Part shown: in pieces, positions 41,966 to 53,540 of the stretch
Position numbering within the stretch: the first letter of the stretch is position 1
Layout: each line of letters opens with the position of its first letter
Origin: Cyrtodaria siliqua
Lineage: Eukaryota; Mollusca; Bivalvia; Adapedonta; Hiatellidae
Direction of reading: 5' to 3'
DNA length: 64,000 bases
Assembly: GCA_037043455.1 (NCBI GenBank)
Contig: JAWPHD010010354.1
Span: 30,570 to 94,569, forward strand
Program-made: the position numbers and the translations under genes
The notes under the pieces: model-generated
Databases searched by the model: none
The model's input: only the letters and a program-made list of their open reading frames with translations
Told to the model about the DNA's origin: nothing

Positions 41966-43029
41966 CCTATTGAATTCGTGCTTTCTGATTAGCTTATCGA
42001 AAAAGAGGCCCCCAGTGGGAAATGTGTAAATCTGATCAGGCATTTGGCTGTAATATTTTATTAAAATGGAAGCGAGTGAGAAATAGACTTGACCTGGTTT
42101 TTTTCTAATAAAAAAAATAGCAAAAGTAGCACATGATGGTAAGGTTGTATAAAAACGTTTAATTGCAGTATTCACCCTTTTGCCATTATCAAATCTCGCT
42201 CTCGTTTTTCGCGAGATTTCGAGTTCGGGGTGTCTCAACACTAACTCTGTACAGTGAATATACAGTGTTTATTTGTTTTAGACACATTTTAGAACGTATC
42301 ATGCAAAAATATCGTGCGAGTGCTGTTTCTAGTTGTGTTAGTAATATAAACTGTCAGACTATTGACCTTTTCTGGGTAAAATGGCTTTTTTATTGCCATT
42401 ATAATGATACCTTGAAACTGAAAGTAGATACAGAAGTGCGCCACGGTTACTCAAATAGCATACTCCTCGCGTTTCGTAAATTATTTAAAGTAATTAGCTT
42501 TACTTATTACACTTAAATAAGTAAGTCCCTGCATTTAAATTACATTTAACAAGTTATATATATGTATATATAACTTTCTTGTAAACAGGAACGGTTCATA
42601 TTAATCTTTTCTACCAGTAGTTTGAGAGTCAAAATACTGTGCATGCTGAGTTTTAAATTCACTACTTAACATAAGTATATAAATTCTCCTTTAAATAATG
42701 TTCATAAAATATATTCCACAAACGAATATGTATTGCCAAGAGTCATTTACTGTTGGTAACTGTTACAACAATTATTATGTAAAATAATTAACAGGACTCT
42801 GCAATATATTGTTATTCCTACCACAGTATAAGATTTCATAAATCATAGGACCTACATAGATATATAGCTATGCCAAAAACAATTAATTGAACAGTTGCTA
42901 ATGTTGAGTTTATAGCAATCAAAAGATAAAGGGTTTCTCCAATAGTAATAATGCGGTACCCCGTGGCTAATTGGCTGTCCAAAGCAGGATGTCTGTTTAG
43001 ATCAAAGAGGCCATAAATCACAAACACTG

Positions 43030-43919
43030 GGCCATCAATAAAAAATTGTTTGTTTGCTGTGCTCCTACCCAGAATTTTGAGGGTAGGTAGGTAGGTAGGG
43101 ATTTTTTTTTTTTTTTACATCAGAACAGAACATATATTTTATTTAACTTGTACATACGTTATATATACATACATAAATTTTCATGCATAATAAGTTGAGT
43201 AATTTAGACAAAAGTACAATTGCTATGAGCAACATTAATATTAAATAACTGATATATGAGAATGAAAATACAAAAGAGCTAAACATTGTTTAATTAATCA
43301 AGGTTGTATTCCTTACAGCTAAAGCTGTACTAATGTTTTTAGCTAACTTAATAACAATATTCTTATCCTGTGTCTGCATTAATTCTAAGAATTTAAACAT
43401 ACTAGGTCGATTATAATAATATTTTTTAATATAAATTGTCCGGATTCTTGTGTAACAAGGACAAATCAAAATAAAATGGTATTCATCTTCCAAATCAATA
43501 CTGTGGCAGCATTGACAATATCTTTCATTTCTAGGTCAAAAGCTTATCCAATCTACAACACTATAAAGGCCCTAGTACGATGTTAGGGCATAGGTTATTA
43601 AAACTAAACACAAGGACTTGCACATAATTATTTTATTCATGTGTATTTAAGGTAGGAAAGTATTATTTTAATTTTTTTTTATATATATTGTTCGCATATA
43701 TTATGCCATTTTTGTACTAAGGCAACTTTTTGATAACCTTTGCAATCCAGATTAGATGCTTAACAACTCTGGCTAATAAAATTATCATTTGAATAAAAAA
43801 TAAAAAAATGAAATATAAAAAAATATTTTCGGCCCGAGGTCATTAAAAAAAATTGAGTCGCAGCCGAATCGGGTGAGTCGGTTGGAGCACGGCAAACAAA
43901 CATATTTTTATTGATGGCC
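43030..43919. mobile_element. Inverted-repeat element nested in the foldback loop
   Basis: GGCCATCAATAAAAA at 43030 and its reverse complement ending at 43919, with similarity reaching about 38 bp (TGTTTGTTTGC(T/C)GTGCTCC). Subterminal GGGTAGGTAGGTAGG and poly(T) resemble the ends of the PIF/Harbinger-like element at 12120-13790. No clear target duplication (CTG on the left, TTC on the right). It contains a LINE ORF2 fragment. Confidence 0.6.
43290..43538 (-). pseudogene. LINE ORF2 C-terminal fragment inside the nested element
   Basis: On the minus strand: C-x2-C (RYCQCCHSIDLEDEYHFILI), then CPCYTRIRTIYIKKYYYNRP and SMFKFLELMQTQDKN, IVIKLAKNIS. The C-x-x-C...E-D-E-Y-H-F-x-x-x-C-P-x-Y motif, then (R)P..FKF..LM and LAK, is typical of the last ~80 residues of many LINE ORF2 proteins. 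It differs from the fragments at 20227 and 59719. Confidence 0.7.
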
Positions 43920-45089
43920 TTCGCTACCCGTGGTGTGTTGACATCATATATATACAGTATACATTGTGTAATATTTTAATTTTCAATTTTATGTATACTT
44001 GTATTATGTATAACGTGGGAAAGCTGTTTTTAGTTATGTTATTAATATGAGCTGTCAGATATTGAATTTGCCGGTGTTAAATGTGGTGTTTATTTGTAAT
44101 TATGATGATATTTTGAAACCGAAAGTAGGTAGCCTAATATTGTCGATGTTCCTGACGTTTATTCGAAGATCATAATTATTGTGTTTCTTAAATTGATTTA
44201 AAAGTTCGTTTATCTGCAAGACAGATGGAATATGTGACATGAAATACATAATTTCGATTTAAATAACAAACAAGCATGTAACAGACTTCCTTTTTTTGTT
44301 TGTTGACAAATCCGACTGAAAATTAGCCACGGGGTATCGCATTATTACTATTGGAGAAACCCTTTATCTTTTGATTGCAATAAACAACATGCAAATAAAA
44401 CCCAACATAAGCGACTGTTCAATTACTTGTTTTTGGCAAGCCTATATGTAGGTCCTATGATTTATGAATGAAATAAAAAATATTTTGCAGAGTTCCGTTA
44501 ATTATTTTATCTATGCAGTAACAAGTATCAACAGTAAAATACTTTTGCGATACATATTCGCTTGTGGAATATAATTTAGTGCAATCAAGTAAAGTTAATT
44601 ACTTTAAATAATTTATGAAACACGAGGATTCTGATCTTTGAGTAACGCACCAAGTTTCGGTTTCAAGGTATCATTATAATGGCAATAAAAAAGCCATTTT
44701 TCCCAGAAAAGGTCAATATTCTGACAGTTTATATTACTAACACAAATAGAAACAGCACTCGCATGATATTTTTGCATGATACGCTCTAAAATGTGTCTGA
44801 TACGCTCTAAAATGTGTCTAAAACAAATAAACACTATATATTCACTATACAGAGTTAGTGTTGAGACACCCCGAACTCGAAATCTCGCGAAAAACGAGAG
44901 CGAGATTTGATAATGGCAAAATCGAGAATATTGACATGTGGTTTACCTATTTTACCCTCATTTCCGGTGGTTTTCGCGAGTTTTGTAGACAGGAAGAAAA
45001 CCTTGGCAATAATTGAATAGAATTTGGACACGCACAAAAGTACACAATTGGTGTTATTATGTCAATTGTAAGAGCACGAATTCAATAGG

Positions 45090-46439
45090 GTGGAACGAAT
45101 CAATAAGAAATGGGGATACAAGGTCGATCATCTTCTGAGTCTCCTACTTCAATGATTTGTTTATATTGGACTTATAGTCCACTGTAAAACAACTATATAA
45201 TGCAAACAAGACCACGATTTCGTGTAAACCTATAACATTTTCACCAATACCAGTCACCTAAATCAGTTCTATTGCCATACATGTACCTGTCACGGTATCC
45301 ATTTTAGTAATGTAACTTATCGCGGGAAAATATAGCGAACCCTAAAAGACGGGACGTTAACATGGACAGGTTTACTTGTTGGCCCCCTGCTATATTTATG
45401 TAAACAAAAAGTACTAGCTGGACCCCAAAATAACTTTTTTAGTATTTAATAAATACTGTATTACTATACATATTGGCAAACTTAGAATATGTACTTTCCA
45501 AAATAGTAAAGATATTTAAATTTGGTTGCGAAATAAGTGATTTAATGAATGCAACACATACACCCATCAGAATCACAAAATTACCTTCATTCGATCGCTA
45601 AAAACACATAGCCACCCTCTCAACAATATTTAACACAGCTCTGTAATAACTTTATATATTTAATTAACTGAAGATAACTACTTTCTAAAACGCTAAGGAT
45701 AATTTAAATCATATGAAAAGTGCCAAAGTTATAATATATATGCCGTATATATATGCATGTGAAATCGTATTTTTTTAGCCGCGGTATTTTTGTTCGGAAC
45801 ACCTGGCCCCCAACATATATTTATGAAGTTCTTTACAGATATTATTTTTGTTTATATATTCTTAAAGATTATGTTATATGCACTTTATTAAGGTAAAATG
45901 ACTAAAATCCGTTTATAAATGACCAAGTCATTTGCTTTTAAAAACATCTGTCGAATTTACCGATTTTGTTAATGTTACAAATATCAACCAATATAGTTAT
46001 ACGTGTTATTAAAGGATAGTCACAGGACTGACAACAGTAAACTAAAAAACACATTGTGTTTCATGCATACAACTAAAATAATACTACAATACTAAATAAT
46101 TCAAAACAGAATTATAAGAGACTAGCGATTCATGTATTTGAAATATTATATATTGAATGCAAAAATCAGCAAAAAAAACGAAACGATGGGAATTTTCCGG
46201 GACTTTCTACCGAAATAACATCACAGACATTGCTAGAACTCTTTATGATAAGTGTTAACATGTAGCATGGACTAAACTCCTTGCAAATATGGTCTCATCT
46301 AATTACAGTTATAATAAGGTATTTAGACCTCTAGTGCATACTTATGACTGTGGTCAACCCTTTTTATATATTGTTTATACTGTGTTTAAAACTGTCACAC
46401 TGTTTTTTCTCCTCAAACCACTTAGTTTTACATTGTCAT
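45090..46439. other. AT-rich interval; no gene
   Basis: No open frame with protein character. Many poly(A/T) and TATA runs. Nothing recognised. Confidence 0.45.
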
Positions 46440-46985
46440 GTCTACTAACTAGACACGATGTGCAGCTGTATGATTATGCGCAAGAGGGGGCTTGGCAAAA
46501 TATAAAGCCCAAACGGACGGTGACGTTTGATGTTTGTCTGCAGTCTTGTCTTGTCGTGCCCTCAATAGATTATTCTCTTGTTGCTCTGGCTTCTGCCAAG
46601 TCATTGAGTACCTTCTTTGTGGCTTTCTAGGCTGGGGTTTTTTGTATTTATATATACACGAGCATCTTTGTGTTTTACTTAAATTGCCTATTAATGCTGC
46701 CTTGTTGGTAAGAGAATAGTTCATGGCGGGGATTTCTTTATTTACACTGTCCCGTTTTATTGGATTGACAGTAGGGTAAGTGTGAGGTTTAGTGCACCCT
46801 AGAACCTGGTTTAAACCCCCAGCGGCTTTTTTTTTGCCACTGACCGTTCCAAGGCGGTAGCCCTATTGTCAACCCTTTTGTGTTTGTGATGTCTTATTTG
46901 GCCTTTTATTCATCTTTAAATTTGTTATGTTTCTGTGTGTGTTTGTGGTTGACTATCATACCTTGAATGCTGCTTTTCCAGTTCG
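46440..46985 (-). mobile_element. Dispersed repeat R1, copy 2
   Basis: The reverse complement of the 510-895 insertion, including CCTTGAATGCTGCTTTTCC at one end and GGCAGAAGCCAGAGCAACAA (in reverse complement) further out. It is longer than copy 1 by about 150 bp at the side toward 46440. The overlapping open frames here on both strands are incidental. Confidence 0.65.
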
Positions 46986-47018
46986 ATTTTTATATCTATA
47001 CTAGACATAAAATCGCAA

Positions 47019-47488
47019 ATGAGATATCTGTCTAAAAACAGAGGCTTTTGGGAGCATTAGCTGGTTTGTTGTCTAAACAATATTACCAAAAGTTTGCTAG
47101 ATTTTCTCCAAAAGTATTAGCACCACTAGCAATAGGAGCACTTAGTGGCCTGACAAATACTGGAATTGGTGAACTATTTGGAAATGGAATGTTAACTATA
47201 CCTAGCGACAAAAAACAAGCACCACTTGAATCAAGTGAATCAACACCGTCACAAAGAAAAAAGATTAAAAAGTCAAAAGGTTGCTGTCCTATTAAACTAA
47301 CAAGGCAACCACAAGACGGGGGATTTCTTGGGCTTCTTGCATCACTAGGAATTCCTTTAATTGGATCTCTTATTAGTGGCTTGACGGGGAAAAGTTTGCA
47401 AGTAAGTAGAAAAGGGAAAGGATTAAGAGCCGACCGCGGAAATGGTTTACACGTAGACTCGCAAATCAGACCATATCACGGCTGGTAA
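47019..47488 (+). pseudogene. Small Polinton/adintovirus-like virion protein gene, frameshifted
   Basis: An ATG at 47019 opens a short frame (MRYLSKNRGF) that stops within 12 codons. A second frame, from about 47048 to stop 47486-47488, continues with GALAGLLSKQYYQKF, Gly/Leu-rich hydrophobic stretches (VLAPLAIGALSGL; GGFLGLLASLGIPLIGSLIS), a basic Lys-rich middle and a short Gly/Pro tail. A small basic protein with Gly-Leu hydrophobic segments and GKGL words resembles minor capsid or core proteins of Polinton/adintovirus elements integrated in invertebrate genomes. No polymerase, integrase or capsid gene is nearby. Assignment from memory; the first short frame's link is inferred. Confidence 0.35.
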
Positions 47489-48502
47489 TCAGTAGAGCTA
47501 CCTCCGTAAAAAATGTTGTAAACAGGAATCATTATTGTTAAGATGTGTTTTGAATATATATAATCTACTTGAAGTGATATTATCCTATATATGCATATAT
47601 ATAATAGTATCAGAAATGTTAAGGTCTGTAGCAAACAAAAGGTCCGTTGAATAAATGTCTAGTTACAATGGTTACATATGTATTGATACACATATTGTAT
47701 ACACTTCATTGAATATGTGGTGGAAATATTGTTCAATCAATCATTACAACAGGGTTTATGATCATTTAAATAGCATATATGGTAAATTATATTAAAATGG
47801 TACAATATGGTGTTAGTTTTAAAAACACGTTCAAAGTAACTATAAAATTCAATTTTGAAATTTTGCGCAATACTCATGTCGAAGTTGTAGGAGCTTTTGT
47901 TCACATCACCTAATATTATTGCTTGTTTATGTAAGAAATGGGTGATCAAATAACTAAAAATTTAATTTAAATGAATCTCAATTTCTATAGAATTCATAGA
48001 GCTTACATTTTGGCACTGCATACATGAGATTCCATGCTTTCTACACAAACCTGTCACACATTCAATGCTATAAATGTACACTCTGATTACATTGTTTTGG
48101 TTGTGCATAGTTTATATAACCTTTCATTAACATGCAATGCCCACACTTACGAGAAGCAATTATTTGTTGAAAACACCAAGGTATATATGTTATTTAAAAG
48201 ATGATGATTGTGATGAAAGACTAGTGTGTTACTAGTGGGATAACCCATAGATTTAGCTATCTATCAGACATCCCTTGTACGAAAATGTTTGGTACAAACT
48301 TTGCACAACTGGTGGTTTCAGCTGTAGCACTAATAGTACTACAATGTAAACTTGTAAAACATGCATATCCATCACTATTATTATTTTTCCAAAATGACTT
48401 TGTACATTAATATAAAATTTGTGTTTTGGACTAAACGCCTCACATTCTATAAAAAGCTATAAACATGTATTTACGTATATGTATACAAGCTTGGTTAGAA
48501 AC
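47489..48502. other. AT-rich interval; no gene
   Basis: Short minus-strand frame at 47737-47949 without domain. Nothing else recognised. Confidence 0.45.
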
Positions 48503-48700
48503 AAGAGGCCTCGCTAACCCAGTGGATATGGCCATGGCTTTGGAGCCACAGGCCTCTGCCCCAACTGGTTTGCTCCCGAGGCATGCATGATGGGAAACTT
48601 CATCCTACATCTCAAATACTCTTCCCCGCATGGGTTCGCTCCTTTGCGGAGGCATGTCTGATGGGAACATTCACCCTTCATGGCATCTCCATCTGAAATT
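48503..48700 (+). repeat. Dimeric tRNA-related repeat (SINE-like)
   Basis: AAACAAGAGGCCTCGCTAAC begins it; GCCTCG pairs exactly with CGAGGC 70 bases on, like a tRNA acceptor stem. The B-box-like parts are GGTTTGCTCCC and, in a second half, GGGTTCGCTCC. Both halves end in GAGGCATG then (C/T)(A/C)TGATGGGAA, so the unit is present twice. Degenerate; no isotype assigned. Confidence 0.45.
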
Positions 48701-49189
48701 GAATTCCCAATATAACCCAATATGAGTGTTAACCCCATTTCTGGTTTTCAGCGAATGTTGATGAAAATTGCATTCGCAACAGCTCGATAAATTCCATAGA
48801 ATCATATTTCGAATTTATGTAGAAGGAATCCATACTGGCTATGTCATACTAATATGGTGGCGCCCTAGACCCCAGCAGATTCCCTCCAAAAGCCATTAAA
48901 AGTCAAACCTAAAAATATCATCAGTTTTACAATGTCATTTGGCCGATAGATCTATATATATTTTATTTACATGGAATCGCTGATATAACCTTCATCTTTA
49001 TTGTAGTAACAATCTTACATTTTACACGTGTGGCTAACGGCCATACTGTTTAGAATACAGCACAGTGAACTATTTTCTGTACCGTTGACTTCCGGATAAC
49101 ACAATGTTAAGATTTTCATCGAAACAAATAGGTGTGATTCCAAATGTAGACCGAGTATTTTTTACAAATGTCTCTTTTAGTTCATACAT
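48701..49189. other. No gene seen
   Basis: AT-rich; nothing recognised. Confidence 0.4.
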
Positions 49190-50400
49190 ACTTCATTTTT
49201 AAAGCCCAGTAATTTGATGGTATCATAAAAACATTGGTGTTTTTTCTCCATTTCTGTTCCACGTTTTGACCCTGACCTCGCAATTTGAGCATCTCATTCA
49301 CTTCTGAAGTTCTGATATTATCATACATATGTAATGTACGTTTTATACACCATTTTTTCACTTCAATTATATTTGTTGAAATACTTTTTTATGATTCTTT
49401 TTCAGTGAATTTTGATGAAGGACAATTGTTTTAATTTAATTAGCGTCTTATCGATCTCTGATTCCGTATTTCACATGAAGATGGGTTTGAAAGAAGGTTT
49501 CCTCACTTTAATATGAATATAATATGCTGTGTTTTCAAGTCAAAATAACATACCAACATTTTTCTTAAAAGCATTTGAAGCAAACAATTAAGGGTGAAAA
49601 TATTGAATGAACAATATATGGATTAGATAGTTAAAAAACATGTTTATGAACTTTTTTATAGCAATAAACTTAAGAGCAAAATCGTCGTAAGATGTTCCAT
49701 AAAACGGGCCACTGTACTACGAATGTATTACAGAAATCAACGATTTTATCCATTTTTTTTCAACATTTTGCCCCAAAATCTCACAATATGAACTTTCACA
49801 TTAACTTACGATACAATGAAACACTTGTATATATAATTGTGCACCATTTTATCACTTCCATTGGATTAGTTTATGTTCAAACATCTTATTACAAAATGAT
49901 TCCTGTTTTCAGCGATTTTTTTTTGATGAAAAACACATTTTTAGACCCAAAAATCAAGTATTTCTGATCGTCGTATTCAAAAGGACTTTTTTCTGGGACA
50001 TCTCTGTACCTTTCTCTGTGCAAAACAGTAAGAAACTAATTGTTTATAGCTCATTTAGTATTTTTTTCTTTTATAGCCTAGTAACACCAAATGTATTACA
50101 GAAATCAACGATTTTATTCTTTTTTCCAAGTTTTGCCCCAAAATCTCATATTATTAACCTCATATCCACCTATAAAACCTTGATTTACATAGAGATTCAT
50201 TTGGGAGAGCATTTCTGCACTATTGAAGGATCCTTATTTGCTAAAATGATTTTTTATAACATTATTGCAGTTTCCGGAGATTTTCTCTTAAAACGCAACT
50301 TTTACCCCAAAATTTAGCATTTCCCACCATCTTTATCGAGGACTTTTTTTCTGAAACTCATTACATGTCAGTGATTCTAAAAATCTTAAAATACTTTCTG
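49190..50400 (+). repeat. Diverged tandem repeat, about three units of ~370-480 bp
   Basis: TGTATTACAGAAATCAACGA recurs at about 49724 and 50092; TTTTGCCCCAAAATCTCA at about 49766 and 50133. A more diverged unit with AGCCCAGTAATTTGATGG and ACGTTTTGACCCTGACC precedes at about 49204-49275. CAGCGATTTTTTTTTGATGA / GGAGATTTTCTCTTAAAACG type segments follow in each. Open frames here are incidental. Confidence 0.6.
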
Positions 50401-50486
50401 TTGGAATTTGTTTGACCTTGACTCTTATTTTCGGCTATAATTACTGGCCTAATATGATGACGTCTACCTAAATGCCATCCTCAAAG

Positions 50487-50755
50487 GAAGGTATAGTTTG
50501 ATGTTTGTCGTACCCTTAATGGTCTGTTCTCTTGTTGCTCTGGCTTCTGCCAAGTCAATGAGTACTTGCATTACGACTTTCTAGACTTATTTTTATTTAT
50601 ATATAATATAATCAAATCTGATCATGTTTTACTGTAATGCTTCCCTGTTTGTTAGAGAAAATAGCCTGGCGGGTATTTCTTTGTTTACACTGTCCCGTTT
50701 TATTGGGATGACAATAGGGTTACTAAGGTTTTGTGCATCCTAGAGCCCAATCTCC
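50487..50755 (-). mobile_element. Dispersed repeat R1, copy 3 (diverged)
   Basis: Shares TTCTCTTGTTGCTCTGGCTT, CTGCCAAGTCA(T/A)TGAGTAC and TTTACACTGTCCCGTTTTAT with 46440-46985, in the same orientation, with more differences and a shorter end. Confidence 0.65.
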
Positions 50756-50785
50756 ACGTAGCCTAATAAATTGGCTCCTATGCAG

Positions 50786-51408
50786 TTTTTAGCTCGACTG
50801 ATCAGAGATCAGCAGAGCTTATGTCAAGGTGCGGCGTCCGTCGTTTGTCTGTCCGTAAACTTTTATTTGTAGCGACTACTACTCTGAAACTACTGGATGG
50901 ATATTCATGAAACTTTACAGAAATGTTGCCCATGAAGTCTAGTTGATCCTAGCAAAAATTCATGTTGGTGCGAAATCCAAGATGGCCGCCACAGCTAAAA
51001 ATAGAATTTTAAAATATAAGTTTGTAGCGACTACTACTTGAAAACTATAAATGATATTGATATGGGACTTTTTCTAAAATGATCAGCAAGACATGATGTT
51101 GGTCCTTGTCAAAAATCGTTTTGATTCGACGTTAAACATGGCTGCCAGTGGCCATCTTTGTTTATATAGAGTTATATAGTGAAAACTTGTAGCGACTACT
51201 CCTCTGAAACTACTTGACGGATGTCCATGAAACTTCACAGGAATGTTGTTTTGATGTCTAGTTGATCCTAGCACAATTTCAGGCTGGCCGGAAATTCAAG
51301 ATGGCCGCCACGGCTAAAAATAATTTTTTTCAAAAAACAAGTTTGTAGCGACTACTTCCTGAAATCAAAATCAATCAGTAGAGCTTCAAGGTCATTGACC
51401 TCTTGTTT
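50786..51408 (-). mobile_element. Pearl-like repeat, family 2, copy C
   Basis: On the minus strand: AAACAAGAGGTCAATGACC start, two dimers of ~160-bp halves with AGTAGTCGCTACAA, a short ACGG-type tract (ACGGACAGACAAACGACGG), then CTGATCTCTGATCAG and TCGAGCTAAAAA. The shortest of the three family 2 copies. It sits in the poly(T) of the repeat at 50756-51475. Confidence 0.8.
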
Positions 51409-51430
51409 ATTATTATGCTGACGTTCTATG

Positions 51431-51450
51431 TAACTGCATATATGCAGTTA
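51431..51450. repeat. 20-bp perfect palindrome
   Basis: TAACTGCATATATGCAGTTA is its own reverse complement. Confidence 0.85.
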
Positions 51451-51476
51451 AATAAGCCAACTCGCTGAGACCAGAC

Positions 51477-51518
51477 TATTTAAACACCGAGATAGTAGCC
51501 CATCTCGGTGTTTAAATA
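51477..51518. repeat. 17-bp perfect hairpin, 8-base loop
   Basis: TATTTAAACACCGAGAT, loop AGTAGCCC, then the exact reverse complement. The flanks carry a direct repeat (CCAACTCGCTGAGACC / CCAACGAGCTGAGAC). Further on, GTAGCATGGT (about 51551) and ACCATGCTAC (about 51648) are inverted. Confidence 0.9.
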
Positions 51519-51959
51519 ACCAACGAGCTGAGACAGACTGTAACTATTTGGTAGCATGGTGTACTTGTAGTACAGCATAGACACGCCCCTTTAGTTACCC
51601 TAAATTAAACGATTTAATGCTCTGCATTCATCAAAGGAAATGTCATCGACCATGCTACACGTTGTCTAAACTGAATGTATTATATAACAACTAAGATTAT
51701 AACACACTCACTGACTAAGTTTTAGGAGTTATTTATGTCAGTATAAGTCCATACATACAGAAGCATATACATACATGTACACCATAAACTTTACTTATAT
51801 CTTGCTGGCAGTAGAACACGCTCAGTCTTGTGAAACTTAACTATTTCAACGAATAAAGATATACATATAAAATAACTTAAATAATTTCATTTATATCTTA
51901 CGTTAAATAATAACACATTAATTTTTTATTGATTTATCAATTTGAAGTCTTCTCCTGCT
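51519..51959. other. No gene seen
   Basis: AT-rich with the inverted GTAGCATGGT/ACCATGCTAC pair about 90 bp apart. Nothing else recognised. Confidence 0.4.
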
Positions 51960-52733
51960 CTTCACAGCGTGCACGTCGCGGAGAGGGCACTGGTGACACT
52001 CATGGTGTTTGTATGGGGGTACGCATTGCCAGCCCTGTACAACATTACTGGTGTGGTAAATCACTATATTCGCGTATAGTGACTAACACACTGGTACTTC
52101 TGAACTGGTTTGTCTCGGTTCAGGAGCCTGAGTGTCACTTGACTGATAGTGAAGAAGTCCCCTGCGCCCCCGTCAAGGCAGCCATCATCTGATCAGATAG
52201 CAGTGAACTCGCTTGGAAGCTGGAAGACAGAAGTCCGCGGGCCGGAGCCGAGATCCACCAACACAGAGTAGATGTATCAACGTAGCAGTAACTAGTCAGT
52301 AATAGTCAGGGATCGACGCCGAGGCCTACATTCGACCGTAGTCAACCAGCTGAAGAGGGGGTACCATCCACACAGCTATCCAGATGATGTTTGCAGCGCA
52401 GGGGCCATATGTGACGGGTGTGGCCCCAAACACAAGGACCCCCGACCACTAGCGGCTGTAGGACAACACACTAGCGGATGTAGCTCAACCACCGTAGCCG
52501 ATGCAGGCCACCTCGACCACCAGACCACCACTTCACCGCCACAGCGACAACTACACAGAGCAGCAGCGACACAACTCTACACATCTACAAGAGAAACGAC
52601 GACACAGCAACACAGCAGCACCAGATCAACCAACACACTCATCTAGAACAGACCAGACTCTATTGTGCCCATAGCGCCAGGGTTCTCCTGGCGTTTTAGT
52701 TGGCGGACGGTCTATAAACCTTAGAATTAACAA
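51960..52733. other. GC-richer CAC/CAG-rich block with a tail shared with R1
   Basis: Composition changes sharply: rich in CACCA, CAGCAG and ACACAG, unlike the AT-rich flanks. Open to 52192 in one frame but then stops; no domain. The end, TGGCGGACGGTCTATAAACC at 52701, matches in inverted orientation 684-713 within repeat R1. It may be an untranslated or LTR-like part of a retrotransposon. Confidence 0.35.
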
Positions 52734-53540
52734 CAACATCAATTTGAAGTAATACATTTTAAGGGGGTCAGTATACGTTTCCGTACATATAGGATTGCTA
52801 ATTGTATTTATTTGGTGGGACCCGGAATAGGGTGGGGTAAATATGTTTAGATACGTTTAAAAGAACACTTTTTTTGTTCCTTTTGTCAGAAATGAAATTG
52901 TATACATATGATGTTGTCGATCTTCTGTAATCCAGTACACATGAAACCCTCACAAGCATCATCGTAACATACGTTACATATTGGGCTGATTAAATCGCAG
53001 ATGGATTTATAATGATTGAGCTTTTGTTTTTTACAAAAACATGTAAAAAACATATTCCTTGTTTTATCTTTGTTCTTCCATTTTTGTATAAAAAAAATAG
53101 TTTGAAATAGAAACAATTGTTTTGTACAATTGTAATGTTTGTGTATTTGTTGTTTCAACTAATTTCGATACAAACATGTTCAAACAATGTGTGTTGTTAT
53201 TTTTTCTTATTTACATGTTTTCAATTATATTCACATTGGCCTATTGTTGTTGTCACACAACATAAAGAGAATCAAAATAATATGTGTTTTTCACTTATTT
53301 TTTTTTATAAAACTTTCTTAATCAACACAATTGATTTGTAACTAAGTTAAACAGATAAATTGCTATATAAAGCGATTTGCATTATAAAAACTGCCATAGT
53401 TAACTACAGTCAATTTGGTGTGTCTCATATGGTGTACCTTACGTAAAAATATTGATAATTATCTCTTTAATTATGAATTCAATTTTTTTAATATTTCCAA
53501 CGCTATTGGCTTTGTTTTATTGAGAAACAGCGAATAGTTT
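52734..53540. other. AT-rich interval; no gene
   Basis: Short frames on both strands without domains. Nothing recognised. Confidence 0.45.

Larger units (their letters stand above)
41966..45089. mobile_element. Foldback element, 3.1 kb, with long imperfect inverted arms
   Basis: CCTATTGAATTCGTGCT at 41966-41982 is inverted at 45073-45089. Then 42175-42500 pairs with about 44605-44930 (for example GAGATTTCGAGTTCGGGGTG, CTGTCAGACTATTGACC). 42725-42830 pairs with about 44475-44565, and 42836-42975 with about 44328-44463 (GGAGAAACCCTTTATCTTTT in the right arm). About 150 bp just inside the left outer end and 42510-42720 have no partner. A diverged third copy of the arm lies in direct orientation at about 43960-44165. 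No transposase; the centre holds another element (43030-43919). Confidence 0.75.
50756..51475. mobile_element. Small repeat interrupted by a pearl-like element
   Basis: GCCTAATAAATTGGCTCCTA at 50761 and, after the pearl-like insertion, ATTATTATGCTGACGTTCTA at about 51408 are contiguous in the uninterrupted copy at 55337-55450. That copy is the empty site of the pearl-like insertion. Confidence 0.75.

Noticed and set aside
46289..46724. Long open frames on both strands near 46.3-46.7 kb
   Set aside because: They lie in repeat R1 and flank, overlap on opposite strands, and are closed in the other R1 copies.
52200..52640. CAC/CAG-rich block as a coding exon for a His/Gln/Thr-rich protein
   Set aside because: All frames contain stops; composition alone is not evidence for a gene.
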